53,995 nucleotides of DNA from Dehalococcoidia bacterium UBA2991 (GTDB taxonomy: Bacteria > Chloroflexota > Dehalococcoidia > Tepidiformales > Tepidiformaceae), in contig DEAD01000002.1 of the NCBI GenBank assembly GCA_002346645.1, positions 1 to 53,995 on the forward strand, read 5' to 3'. Each line of letters opens with the position of its first letter. Positions within the stretch are counted from its first letter, which is position 1. Position numbers and translations under genes: made by a program. This document shows positions 7,384-15,742 of the stretch, piece after piece. Below the pieces are notes generated by a model. That model did not search any database. It saw nothing but the letters and a program-made list of their open reading frames with translations, and had not been told where the DNA came from.

Positions 7384-7979
7384 TGGCGCAAGCACAACGT
7401 ATCGAACAGGCACGGCAGACGGAGGCACGGAAAGTTTCCCGACGCTCGTTTATGAGAGTGAGCGCATTTGCTGGACTCACACTCTCACTGGGCGCATTCA
7501 GTGCGTTCTTCCTTGGTTTCTTCAACCTTCGCAGCCCACAAGGCTTTGGTCGCCCTGTCACCGTTCCCAAAATTCAGATTCCTGAACCGGGCGCGGAGCC
7601 AGTGCGTATTACCGAAGGGAAGTTCTGGCTAGTTAATCTAGACGGAGCAGAGGGCGACGTACTGGGGCAAGGTGGTAAAGGGGGATTGCTCGCGCTTTAC
7701 TGGAAGTGTCCTCACTTGGGCTGCACAATTCCTTGGCGGGGTGACTTCGATGGGGCTGAGGTTGCATTCCCCGGAATTCAGGGGTGGTTCCGCTGCCCCT
7801 GTCACGGATCGACCTATTCACGAGCAGGGGTTCGTGTCTTTGGACCCGCACCGCGCCCCATGGACACCTTCCTCCTGACAGAAAACAGCGACGGCTCAGT
7901 AACCGTGAACACACGGGCGCTAACCCTCGGTGGCGGACAAAATCCAAATCCGAACAGGGCGGTTCCCTACAGTGGATAA
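7383..7979 (+). CDS. Rieske 2Fe-2S protein
   Basis: The 198-residue high-potential iron-sulfur subunit takes electrons from quinol and passes them to the cytochrome c partner. A Tat-type N terminus (SRRSFMRVS) is followed by one membrane helix (about 27-47), typical of Rieske proteins. The cluster motifs are CPHLGC (Cys109, His111, Cys114) and CPCHGS (Cys138, Cys140, His141): two Cys and two His ligands plus a disulfide pair. It follows subunit IV with a one-base overlap and precedes the cytochrome c fusion gene by 18 bp. Confidence 0.95.
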   Translation: MAQAQRIEQARQTEARKVSRRSFMRVSAFAGLTLSLGAFSAFFLGFFNLRSPQGFGRPVTVPKIQIPEPGAEPVRITEGKFWLVNLDGAEGDVLGQGGKGGLLALYWKCPHLGCTIPWRGDFDGAEVAFPGIQGWFRCPCHGSTYSRAGVRVFGPAPRPMDTFLLTENSDGSVTVNTRALTLGGGQNPNPNRAVPYSG

Positions 7980-7997
7980 CGGGCAGCGGAGGAATCG

Positions 7998-9887
7998 TTG
8001 AATACGCAGCGCCAAATCTTCCTAATTGTGGTGTTGATGTTTATCAGCGTGGCCGGCTGTGCAGCGTATGCCGCAATTGACTTGCCCATCCGAGCGGAGC
8101 GACAAGCTGATTTCTTCGAAGCGGAGTCTATCGAGCGGGGGGCTCTGCTTTATGCGAATAACTGCCGCACATGCCACGGCATCCGAGGGGAGGGTGGCGT
8201 AGGCCTGACACTAAACAAGGCAGCATTCAGGAACCAAGAACCACTAGCACTCACCCAGAACCAGGACCTCATCCGACGTACCCTCATCTGCGGCCGCGCA
8301 GGTACGCTGATGCCTGCCTGGCTAGACTCGAATGGCGGAAGCCTCACGGCAATGCAGATTGAACACCTCGTGCGGTTGCTCACGGCTCCTCTCGAAGACG
8401 GCCTCTTTGACGCGAACGGCAACCCGACGAACCGGGGATGGTTAGAAGCAGTTCACTTCGCCCATAACCTGAATTACGAATCTGCAGCCTCAGTTACAGG
8501 CGATACCCTCTCGCTTATTGCCAAAGCGCACGGCATTGGGGGACTTGAAATTGCTGCCCTAAATGGCTTGGATTCCGAATACGCAGCTATAGCTAAAGGG
8601 ACGGAGATCCGGCTACCAGATGGACGAACCATAAAGGCAGCGGAAAACGATGACGCCCGTAAGATCGCGATTCGCGAGAACGTGGGCGCTATTCTCATAG
8701 CAGAGCTAAACGGACTGGACTACGGCATCGACGAGGCAGGCAATTTCTATCTGCCTTACGAGGGTGACGATGAAGCCATGATGCTAAACCCAGACGCAGA
8801 GAACATCGCAACCGGACTTCTGCCAGGACAAACGTTGAGGCTTCCCTCAGGAGCTGAATACCAAGTACAGCCAGGCGCAACTTTCGAGACAATCGCAGAG
8901 CAACATGGAATTACCATTGCTGAGATCCGCAACCTCAACTCTTTTCTAGTAAACGTCCTGGGCGACCCCGCCCCTGACGCCAAATTAACAGGAAAACGGG
9001 TGCTCTTCCTTCCCAACGAAACAAGCTATACAGCCCAAGCCGGCGATACACTCGCAAAGATCGCCATTGCACATGACATCCCTGTGCTAGCCCTAGCCGA
9101 AGACAATGGGCTTGAGGAGGATGTTACTGCCATAACCGAAGGTACTAAACTCTCGTTGCGTGACGGCACCCGCTACGTAGTTCAGTTTGGTGACACGCAG
9201 GCCTCCATCGCCAGCTCCCACGGCATCACGGTGGAAACCCTGCGCTCAATCAATAATATTGGTTGGATTCTGAAATTAGGGCCTGATGACCAGGTTTCTA
9301 CTGAGCTTTGGATTTCGCTTCCACCTATAAACTCGTACGTAGTACATGGCGCTGGGCTCTCGGAGATAGCCTCTGGCTTCGGCAACGTAACAGCCTCCTC
9401 CCTAGGTGAAGCAAACCATGTAGCAGCTGATGCTGTTCTGCCTATCGGTAAGAAACTGCACTTCCCGCCAGACTCGTGGGGTGCAGCCCCATCAGACATC
9501 GTTAACTCAGGTACTGCCTGCGTCCAACACACCGTTTCGACAAGTGCCTTCAGCACGATAAGTGGGGCAGACCCCATCGTTATCGACGAGCCAAACGCAA
9601 TTTCCCAGGATGTCGTCGTCCTAGCTAACTCCAACGACTGGACAGTTGTTGCAGACGGCAAGGCCGGAGAACCTAACCGTACCGGGGTGAAGATCACTGC
9701 CGGTACAACAGTAACGTTCGAGAACGTTGTTGGACTTCATACCGTCACCGTCGACGGCGATCAGCTGGGAGAGGACTTCGAATCCCCTGGAGCTATCCGA
9801 ACATTCACCTTCGAATCACCTGGCGAATACCAAATCACCTGCGACTACCATCCAGACATGCTAGCGGTGGTGTTCGTCACCGAATAA
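7998..9887 (+). CDS. Cytochrome c - LysM repeats - cupredoxin fusion protein
   Basis: The 629-residue protein combines three functions. Residues 1-27 form an export signal or anchor. A mono-heme cytochrome c domain follows (CRTCH at 56-60, axial Met105 in GTLMPAW). About six LysM-like modules follow: 159-206, 216-255 (degenerate), 288-339, 344-388, 393-440 and 447-490, with signatures such as YTAQAGDTLAKIA. The C terminus (about 537-629) is a type-1 copper domain with ligands His581, Cys615, His618 and Met621; the CDYHPDM loop has the amicyanin spacing. TTG start with GGAGG 5 nt upstream. As the last large gene of the b6f-like operon it is the likely acceptor, holding heme and copper on one wall-binding scaffold. 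The fusion itself is read directly; the wiring role is inferred. Confidence 0.9.
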   Translation: MNTQRQIFLIVVLMFISVAGCAAYAAIDLPIRAERQADFFEAESIERGALLYANNCRTCHGIRGEGGVGLTLNKAAFRNQEPLALTQNQDLIRRTLICGRAGTLMPAWLDSNGGSLTAMQIEHLVRLLTAPLEDGLFDANGNPTNRGWLEAVHFAHNLNYESAASVTGDTLSLIAKAHGIGGLEIAALNGLDSEYAAIAKGTEIRLPDGRTIKAAENDDARKIAIRENVGAILIAELNGLDYGIDEAGNFYLPYEGDDEAMMLNPDAENIATGLLPGQTLRLPSGAEYQVQPGATFETIAEQHGITIAEIRNLNSFLVNVLGDPAPDAKLTGKRVLFLPNETSYTAQAGDTLAKIAIAHDIPVLALAEDNGLEEDVTAITEGTKLSLRDGTRYVVQFGDTQASIASSHGITVETLRSINNIGWILKLGPDDQVSTELWISLPPINSYVVHGAGLSEIASGFGNVTASSLGEANHVAADAVLPIGKKLHFPPDSWGAAPSDIVNSGTACVQHTVSTSAFSTISGADPIVIDEPNAISQDVVVLANSNDWTVVADGKAGEPNRTGVKITAGTTVTFENVVGLHTVTVDGDQLGEDFESPGAIRTFTFESPGEYQITCDYHPDMLAVVFVTE

Positions 9888-9968
9888 CCATTGCTCCATT
9901 GACGCCCCCGCCAGGGCGTGGCTACTATCCGAAGCCGAAAGAGAAATCGTCAACGAGGAGGAAATCAG

Positions 9969-10088
9969 ATGGCGGCACAGACTGGAAAAAGGTATCTCTG
10001 TCCGACGTGCGGTTCTGAGTTCATCGTGACGAAGGGCGGAGAAGGCGACCTAAAGTGTGGCGACACACTGCTCGAACAGAAGAAATAA
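9969..10088 (+). CDS. Small Cys-containing desulforedoxin-like protein
   Basis: A 39-residue frame with a strong AGGAGG (9956-9961) 7 nt before ATG. It reads MAAQTGKRYLCPTCGSEF then a Gly-rich turn and DLKCGD. CPTCG plus the later Cys30 resembles the metal-binding Dx/desulforedoxin or N-terminal desulfoferrodoxin fold, but the final pair is a single Cys rather than CC, so only three cysteines are available. Metal binding (Fe or Zn) is plausible but unproven. It lies 81 bp after the cytochrome fusion gene and immediately before a paralogue. Confidence 0.7.
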   Translation: MAAQTGKRYLCPTCGSEFIVTKGGEGDLKCGDTLLEQKK

Positions 10089-10101
10089 CAGGGAGCGTTA
10101 A

Positions 10102-10245
10102 ATGGCCGTACAACTTGGAAAGCGCTACAAGGACGAGGAAACTGGCATCGAAGTACTGGTTATCAAGCCAGGAGACTGCGACCTGAAGGTTGGTGATCGC
10201 GAAATGGAACTGATGCAACCGAAGGTTTTGCCATCAGCCGATTAG
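10102..10245 (+). CDS. Small paralogue lacking the metal-binding cysteine pattern
   Basis: A 47-residue frame with GGGAG 6 nt before ATG, 13 bp after the previous small gene. It begins MAVQLGKRYKDEETGIEVLV and continues KPGDCDLKVGDREMEL. It keeps the GKRY, Gly-turn and DLKxGD pattern of its neighbour, but the CPTC cysteines are replaced and only one Cys remains at a non-equivalent place. It therefore cannot bind metal in the same way. Duplication followed by loss of the metal site is the simplest reading; the two may form a heterodimer. Confidence 0.65.
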   Translation: MAVQLGKRYKDEETGIEVLVIKPGDCDLKVGDREMELMQPKVLPSAD

Positions 10246-10270
10246 GGAGCTGTACCAACTTAGGAACTGT

Positions 10271-10293
10271 AACGGGGCCGGATAGGCCCCGTT
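10271..10293 (+). terminator. Strong hairpin ending the electron-transfer operon
   Basis: AACGGGGCC (loop GGATA) GGCCCCGTT is a perfect nine-pair stem 25 bp after the last small gene. The downstream sequence CTGCTAT has no T-run, so termination may depend on Rho or the hairpin may protect the 3' end. Confidence 0.6.
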
Positions 10294-10321
10294 CTGCTAT
10301 AGAGGCTATTACGAGGATCCT

Positions 10322-10792
10322 GTGAGACTTGACCAACTTGCCGAGAACCGCATCTTGGACGCCATTGAGGCAGGAATGTTGCAGGATCTGCCCGGAGAAG
10401 GAATACCACTACAAATTGGCGCCACGGATTACCTGGCAAATGACCTCTGGCTTGCCCACCACATACTCCAAAACGCGGAACTCTTACCGGAGTGGCTCGA
10501 GCTAGCTCGCACAATAGAGCAGGATCAAGAGAAATTAGCGACCCTGGAATCAAGGCATGCCAGCCTTGTCGAGAAGGCTCAAGCAACGGGCGATTGGAAA
10601 CGGCTAACGCCAATGATTGCTGAATGCAGAAAAAGTTTTGCCACCGCGGCCCAAGAGCTTCGAGGAAAGCAGGATCGCTACAACCTAGAGGCCCCAAGCC
10701 TTGCCAGCGAGCGGCCTGCTATATGGGTAGATGAACGGCTTAGATTGCTGGACGATCGAGTACGTGAAGCACGGGCCGCAACAGAAAGCTAA
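10322..10792 (+). CDS. DUF1992 (DnaJ homologue C28-like) domain protein
   Basis: The 156-residue soluble protein starts with the conserved DUF1992 pattern: LAENRILDAIEAGMLQDLPG, then GxPL and the segment around LANDLWLAHHILQNAELLPEWLEL. The second half is a predicted coiled coil. The family is found alone in bacteria and as the C-terminal domain of DNAJC28 in animals; its molecular role is not established. GTG start with GAGGA upstream. The J domain is absent, as usual in bacteria. Confidence 0.8.
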   Translation: MRLDQLAENRILDAIEAGMLQDLPGEGIPLQIGATDYLANDLWLAHHILQNAELLPEWLELARTIEQDQEKLATLESRHASLVEKAQATGDWKRLTPMIAECRKSFATAAQELRGKQDRYNLEAPSLASERPAIWVDERLRLLDDRVREARAATES

Positions 10793-10838
10793 CCAGTCGG
10801 CTTTCGCGAGCGGACCTCTGATGGTACCGTGAGCCCTC

Positions 10839-10875
10839 GCCGTCTTAGACTGACGGCAATCACACCCGAAGGGTG
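10839..10875 (+). promoter_or_regulatory. Two hairpins in the rpsU leader
   Basis: GCCGTC/GACGGC (10839-10844 with 10852-10857) and CACCC/GGGTG (10863-10867 with 10871-10875) sit directly before rpsU. The second includes the G-rich stretch that would serve as the ribosome-binding site, so folding could mask initiation. This is structure seen in sequence, with no regulator identified. Confidence 0.3.
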
Positions 10876-10888
10876 GTGAGCCAGCAGA

Positions 10889-11104
10889 GTGGCTGAAATT
10901 ATTGTCGGTGAGGATGAGGCTTTCGAGTCTGCATTGAAGCGCTTCAACAAGCGTGTACAGCAGGATGGGATCCTCTCTGAAACCCGTAAGCGACAGCACT
11001 ACGAAAAGCCAAGCGTAAAGCGCAAAAAGAAAGAGGCTGCGCGCCTGCGGAAGCTACGCAAGAAGCAACTTCGTGCAGAGGCACGAGCTCGCTCTGGTCG
11101 ATAG
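10889..11104 (+). CDS. rpsU: 30S ribosomal protein S21
   Basis: The 71-residue protein has the S21 layout: IIVGEDEAFESALKRFNKRV, then a highly basic helix KPSVKRKKKEAARLRKLRKK. S21 sits near the 3' end of 16S rRNA and helps initiation. GTG start. It is followed within 10 bp by a yqeY-type gene, a common rpsU-yqeY pairing in bacteria. Confidence 0.93.
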   Translation: MAEIIVGEDEAFESALKRFNKRVQQDGILSETRKRQHYEKPSVKRKKKEAARLRKLRKKQLRAEARARSGR

Positions 11105-11114
11105 CGCTCTCCCT

Positions 11115-11561
11115 GTGACAACTCTCAGAGATCGCATTCAGAGCGACTTACACGCCGCGATGTTAGCAAAAGATGAGCCGCGTAAGGCCGCCTTGCGCAT
11201 GCTCACCGCCGCGATCAAGAACGCCGATATCGAAGCAGGAAGTGAGCTGACCGAAGGCGACCTGCTGGTAGTGGTTCAGCGGCAAGTTAAACAGCGTCGG
11301 GAAAGCATCGAGGAATTCCGCAAAGGCGGGCGCGATGATTTAGCAGAGCGCGAGGAAGCAGAGCTAGAAGCCTTTGCTGGCTACCTACCAAAAGAGGCGG
11401 ACCGCGGCGAAATATCTGAGGCAGCACATCTCACGATCAAGGAGACGGGGGCTTCAGGCCCTCGAGACATCGGCAAGGTAATGCCGCTGCTCATCAAACA
11501 ATTCCAGGGACGAGCAGATGGACGCGTAATTAGCGAGATTGTACGAGAGCTGCTGGGTTAG
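11115..11561 (+). CDS. GatB/YqeY domain protein
   Basis: The 148-residue protein is full length for the YqeY family: TLRDRIQSDLHAAMLAKDEPRKAALRMLTAAIKN, then the helical tail ending in ISEIVRELL. The domain is the tRNA-binding tail of GatB. The stand-alone form is conserved but its role is unsettled. GTG 11115 is chosen because ATG 11073 lies inside rpsU and would add residues absent from the family. Its stop overlaps the convergent serine hydrolase by 4 bp. Confidence 0.88.
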   Translation: MTTLRDRIQSDLHAAMLAKDEPRKAALRMLTAAIKNADIEAGSELTEGDLLVVVQRQVKQRRESIEEFRKGGRDDLAEREEAELEAFAGYLPKEADRGEISEAAHLTIKETGASGPRDIGKVMPLLIKQFQGRADGRVISEIVRELLG

Positions 11562-12697
11562 CCAGTCTCATCATCAGGGAAACCCAATTCGCGACGAACA
11601 AGTGCACCTATAACTTCAACAGCGCTCCCACCGGGCTCCGCGCCCGCAACAAGAGAACTTTTTGTCAGCGCAAAAGCGAAGCCATGTTCAGGATCAGCAA
11701 AGCCTATGGCTCCGCCTGCACCGGGATGGCCAAAAGTAGTCGTACGGGGACCCATAGCTGAAATAGGACCGCTTTGAAAGTAGCCCAGCGCCTTACGTAC
11801 AGGTTGCTGAATCGCAAGATCGAGATCATCCGTCTGTAAGCTAGTAGCAATCCGCACGCGCTCCTCAGGAAGAACACGAACACCGTCCAGCACCCCACCG
11901 TTGCCCAGAGCGGCATACATGCGGGCAAGAGAACGAGCATTCATTAGGCCCCCGTGGGCAGGAAGAGCAGCTCGGCGAACCAAAGGCTTGTTATAGGGCT
12001 CAGCCAGAATTCCAACAGCGGGGGGGATAGCCCGGGTTATAAGGGCATCAGGGGGAGAGGGAGGAAGGTCTGGGCGGGGGCCATCGACAAGGGTAGCCAC
12101 ACGGGACTCGTTGGCATCATCAACCCCCATATGGATGCCGTCGAGACCAAGCGGTACGCAGATCTCTTCCTGGACAAACTGATTGATGGGACGACCATCA
12201 ACACGGCGGATGATTTCTCCCAGAATCCAACCAAATGTATATGCGTGATAACCAGTTTGAGAGCCAGGTTCCCAAAGGGGTTCGAGTGCAGCAATCGCCT
12301 CGCACATATAGTCCCAATTCGCCATAGCCTCGGGAGTGATGCCCTCCGGCATCTGCGGAACGCCAACTCGGTGGGTAAGAGCGTGGCGAATGGTGGCATT
12401 TTGCTTGCCGCGCTGGGCGAACTGGGGCCAGTGGTTAGCGATGGGCTCGTCATAGGAAAGAACACCACGATCAACGAGCATATGGATTGCGGTTGCTGTC
12501 ACACCCTTCGTGCAGGAGAAGGAAGTAAAAAGGGTGTCTCCATCAACAGGGCGCTCAGCCTGAACATCAGCTAGCCCCGCCCAGCTGTCCACAACAAGCT
12601 CACCATGATGATAGGCAGCGACCTGCAATCCCGACTCGACGCCACTCCCAATAAGTTCTTCGAGGGCCAATCTCACTCGATCGTTGATGTCCGCCAT
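11558..12697 (-). CDS. Serine beta-lactamase-like hydrolase (class C/esterase family)
   Basis: The 379-residue protein has the penicillin-recognising fold: nucleophile motif SCTK in TLFTSFSCTKGVTA, a second-motif Tyr in the GYHAYTFGWILGE region, and a C-terminal segment around FGHPGAGGAIGFADP. This pattern matches the EstB/LACTB-like esterase or peptidase group rather than a clinical beta-lactamase. No signal peptide is seen, so it is probably cytoplasmic. ATG 12697 with GGAG 5 nt upstream. The substrate is unknown. Confidence 0.85.
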   Translation of the reverse strand: MADINDRVRLALEELIGSGVESGLQVAAYHHGELVVDSWAGLADVQAERPVDGDTLFTSFSCTKGVTATAIHMLVDRGVLSYDEPIANHWPQFAQRGKQNATIRHALTHRVGVPQMPEGITPEAMANWDYMCEAIAALEPLWEPGSQTGYHAYTFGWILGEIIRRVDGRPINQFVQEEICVPLGLDGIHMGVDDANESRVATLVDGPRPDLPPSPPDALITRAIPPAVGILAEPYNKPLVRRAALPAHGGLMNARSLARMYAALGNGGVLDGVRVLPEERVRIATSLQTDDLDLAIQQPVRKALGYFQSGPISAMGPRTTTFGHPGAGGAIGFADPEHGFAFALTKSSLVAGAEPGGSAVEVIGALVRRELGFPDDETG

Positions 12698-12802
12698 GGA
12701 TACTCCGGTCCTGCTAAAACTCGCCAGGCAATTTAGCCAGCACGAGCTAACGATACGCGCTCACCCAACACTGTGACGGCGAAGGCATACGAATGCCTCT
12801 GC

Positions 12803-12808
12803 TATCAT
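12803..12808 (+). promoter_or_regulatory. Extended -10 before the PgpH gene
   Basis: TG-C-TATCAT (12800-12808) lies 13 nt before the ATG, with the small inverted repeat GGCAT/ATGCC just upstream. No Shine-Dalgarno is evident, so a very short leader is expected. Confidence 0.35.
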
Positions 12809-12821
12809 CGAAGACCACTTC

Positions 12822-14954
12822 ATGCTGCGTCGTCTTCCTGATCCGGTCGTTACCCGCGGAGGCGCGGCTATTTTTGGGGTGGCCATTGCCATAGGCGCAA
12901 TCGCACTTTCTATACCGTTACTTCCCGGAGAGAGTGAGCCAGCCGAGGGCGATATTGCTCCTAGAGCCTTCGCCGCGGTGCGAGAGAGTGAGTACATCTC
13001 CGAAGAGCTAACCGAACAGGCGAGGAACACGGCGGAGACCGCGGTAGAGCCTGTCATGGCATCGCTGCAGCAGGTGCCAGCAGAACAGTTGAAGTCGTTA
13101 GCCACATTATTTACTGAGACCGCACGACTGAGATTACGTTCTGAGCTCTCATCAGAGGACCGATTAAAAGAGCTACGGACGGTGGTGGAAAACGATCGCT
13201 TAGGCCAGGCAATCCTGTCGACTCTCCTCACACTGGGAATGCACGACCTCGAGGACCTGCGGCAGGCCACGATTGAAGGCCTTAGCTCCATTCTGAACTC
13301 CCCCTTGCGAGAAGAAGACCAGCGCAACCGGATCGAAGCTTATCTACTTGTGGGAACCGTACCCTCATTTCAGAACGGAGAAGGGGCGCTCCGTGAGCTT
13401 TTGGAAGCTTTTACAAGGCCAACCCTAGCACTCGACGAGAAAGCAACACTGTCTCTCCAAGCAGAGGCCCGGGCCTCGGTGCCACTAGTAGTTGTGACAT
13501 ATACCCCTGGAGCGGTAATCGCAGAAGAAGGTCAGCCGCTTGACGCAGTAGCTATTGAAGCATTGAGGGAAACGGGAGTCATCCGTGAGGGGTTCGATTA
13601 CTACGACCTCGGCGCAGGGTTGCTGATGGGTGCCGCCTTAGGAACTGTACTGGGGGTCTACCTCTATCGCCTGCAGCCTTTTTCACGCCCGGCAGAAAGG
13701 CGTGGCTTAATGACCCTGTTAGCCGTTCTAGGAACGCTAGTAGCAGTGCGGGTAGCGCTCCCTGAGCTTCTACCCGACACCGAAGGCCACTTTTTTGCAT
13801 ATGCAATGCCAGTAGGAGCAGCTGCAGTAGTCGTGTCGTCAGTTTCGGCTCCACGGTTCGGAGCAATGGTTGCTGTAGTAATCGCGCTCTACACCGGATT
13901 CATAGCAGCAACAGCTCCCTCACTAGCAGGAGCCGCATTCACCAGTGCCCTGGAGCCTCTGGAACTGGTGATCGCATACGCAGCCGGAGGACTGGCGGGG
14001 GCCGCAGCGATGCAGCGAACAGAGCGACTAGGGCGGTTCGCTGCAGCAGGGTTGGCTGTAACCGGCGCCACAGGAGCTATCTTGCTGGCATTTTGGCTGC
14101 TTACAGAACAGCGGGAAACAGATGCATTGGGCTGGTTAGCACTTGCAGCGGCTATTGCAGGGGGCGGATCCTCCGTGATCGGCTTGGGTCTGCACGTACT
14201 ACTCTCAGTAGCACTGCGTGTAACAACCCGGATGCAGCTGATGGAGCTCGCCCAGGCCGGACATCCTCTTCTTCGAGAATTGCAGGAGAAAGCTCCAGGC
14301 ACTTTCCATCACAGCATGCTAGTAGGTTCACTAGCGGAGCAGGCGGCAAACCGCATAGGAGCTGATGCACTTCTTGTTCGGGCAGGGGCCTACTACCACG
14401 ACATAGGCAAAATGCAACGCCCTGAGTACTTCGTGGAGAACAACATCGCGCGAGGAGTGAGTCCCCACGACAGCCTGGCGCCAGAAGCAAGCGCTCGCAT
14501 CATCCATGGGCACGTACTAGATGGAATGGACCTCGCACGGAGAAGACGACTGCCAGCGCTGGTTGGGGACTTTATTCCGCAGCATCACGGAACCAGACTC
14601 GTTGAATTTTTCTATCACAAGGCGCTGGAACGGGGCGAAACAGATTCAGAGGTTTATCGGTACCCTGGTCCACGGCCACAGGCAAAAGAGCAAGCCATCG
14701 TGATGTTGGCAGACTCGTGCGAAGCGCTTGTACGAGCCAGCCAGCCAGAGACATACGAGGAGATCGACGAGCTCGTGAACGGAGTTTTCGCAGAACGGCT
14801 GGCGGAAGGACAGCTGGACGAGTGCGATATCACGATGCGGGAACTACAAGTAGTAGCAGCTAGCTTCAGGAGCACCCTAAGAGCCGTCTACCACCCCCGT
14901 ATAGAGTATCCAGAGGCACCAGTGCCAGATGATCCAGCAGGAGCCGAAGGATAA
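12822..14954 (+). CDS. PgpH/YqfF-type 7TM-HD cyclic-di-AMP phosphodiesterase
   Basis: The 710-residue membrane protein has the PgpH order: an N-terminal helix, an extracellular 7TMR-HDED domain (about 35-260), seven membrane helices (about 265-465) and a cytoplasmic HD domain (about 485-690). HD metal ligands are visible in FHHSML, YYHDIGK (about 524-530) and PQHHGT. Characterised members hydrolyse c-di-AMP. There is no phoH or ybeY neighbour here, unlike in many Firmicutes. Function is by family; the residues needed for catalysis are present. Confidence 0.9.
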   Translation: MLRRLPDPVVTRGGAAIFGVAIAIGAIALSIPLLPGESEPAEGDIAPRAFAAVRESEYISEELTEQARNTAETAVEPVMASLQQVPAEQLKSLATLFTETARLRLRSELSSEDRLKELRTVVENDRLGQAILSTLLTLGMHDLEDLRQATIEGLSSILNSPLREEDQRNRIEAYLLVGTVPSFQNGEGALRELLEAFTRPTLALDEKATLSLQAEARASVPLVVVTYTPGAVIAEEGQPLDAVAIEALRETGVIREGFDYYDLGAGLLMGAALGTVLGVYLYRLQPFSRPAERRGLMTLLAVLGTLVAVRVALPELLPDTEGHFFAYAMPVGAAAVVVSSVSAPRFGAMVAVVIALYTGFIAATAPSLAGAAFTSALEPLELVIAYAAGGLAGAAAMQRTERLGRFAAAGLAVTGATGAILLAFWLLTEQRETDALGWLALAAAIAGGGSSVIGLGLHVLLSVALRVTTRMQLMELAQAGHPLLRELQEKAPGTFHHSMLVGSLAEQAANRIGADALLVRAGAYYHDIGKMQRPEYFVENNIARGVSPHDSLAPEASARIIHGHVLDGMDLARRRRLPALVGDFIPQHHGTRLVEFFYHKALERGETDSEVYRYPGPRPQAKEQAIVMLADSCEALVRASQPETYEEIDELVNGVFAERLAEGQLDECDITMRELQVVAASFRSTLRAVYHPRIEYPEAPVPDDPAGAEG

Positions 14955-14982
14955 ACAGCAACCCCGAGGCCACACGAGGCAC

Positions 14983-14991
14983 TGCTATACT
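14983..14991 (+). promoter_or_regulatory. Extended -10 of the purQ transcript
   Basis: TG-C-TATACT has the extended -10 form and would start transcription near 14998, about 30 nt before the purQ ATG. No good -35 is seen, which fits extended -10 promoters. Confidence 0.4.
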
Positions 14992-15028
14992 GCCCAAAGT
15001 CGAAAGATAGGCTGGCAACAGAAGGCTG

Positions 15029-15730
15029 ATGCGCTTTGCCATTGTTCGCTTCCCTGGAACTTGGAGCGACCGAGACACCCAGCATGTGCTTGTAAATGTG
15101 CTAGGACAGGAAGCAGACATCATTTGGCACCAGGAGACCTCTCTAGCAGGATTTGATGCAGTGGTACTACCAGGAGGTTTCTCCTACGGGGACTACCTAC
15201 GGTGCGGAGCAATTGCACGCTTCTCGCCCATAATGGAGCCGGTACTGCAAGCAGCAGCCGTTGGAGTACCAGTGATCGGTATCTGCAACGGATTCCAGGT
15301 GTTGTGCGAGAGCGGCCTGCTCCCAGGTGCCCTCATTCGCAACCGCAGCCTCCGCTTTCGATGCGAGTGGACGCACTTGCGTTGTGAAGGTTCACCATCG
15401 CCTTGGACCGATGGTATCTCCAAGGGTGAAGTTCTCCGCGTCCCAATCAGTCACGGAGAAGGCAACTACCAGGCCGACCCCACGACCATTAAGGAATTGG
15501 AGAGCGGCGGCAGGGTGGTATTTCGCTATTGCGATGAGCAGGGTGAGGCAACACCTTCATCGAACCCAAACGGAAGTACTCACAACATCGCCGGAATCTG
15601 CAACGAAGCAGGAAACGTTGTGGGCATGATGCCTCACCCCGAGAGGGCAGGTGAGAAACTCACGGGTGGGGCCGACGGAAATAGGCTTTGGGAATCACTG
15701 ATAGGGACTGCAACTGGAGCACCTGTTTGA
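15029..15730 (+). CDS. purQ: Phosphoribosylformylglycinamidine synthase glutaminase subunit PurQ
   Basis: The 233-residue glutaminase supplies ammonia to PurL in purine synthesis. The class I amidotransferase triad is visible: the nucleophile Cys in GICNGFQ (about residue 90) and His/Glu in MPHPERA near the C terminus. The oxyanion region VVLPGGFSYGDYLR is intact. It heads a plus-strand run that continues through three membrane proteins to purL. Length is normal. Confidence 0.95.
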   Translation: MRFAIVRFPGTWSDRDTQHVLVNVLGQEADIIWHQETSLAGFDAVVLPGGFSYGDYLRCGAIARFSPIMEPVLQAAAVGVPVIGICNGFQVLCESGLLPGALIRNRSLRFRCEWTHLRCEGSPSPWTDGISKGEVLRVPISHGEGNYQADPTTIKELESGGRVVFRYCDEQGEATPSSNPNGSTHNIAGICNEAGNVVGMMPHPERAGEKLTGGADGNRLWESLIGTATGAPV

Positions 15731-15742
15731 AAGGGCCTTCTG

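Noticed and set aside
11954..12574. 206-codon plus-strand frame inside the serine hydrolase
   Set aside because: Antisense to a gene with intact motifs; no recognisable domain or binding site.
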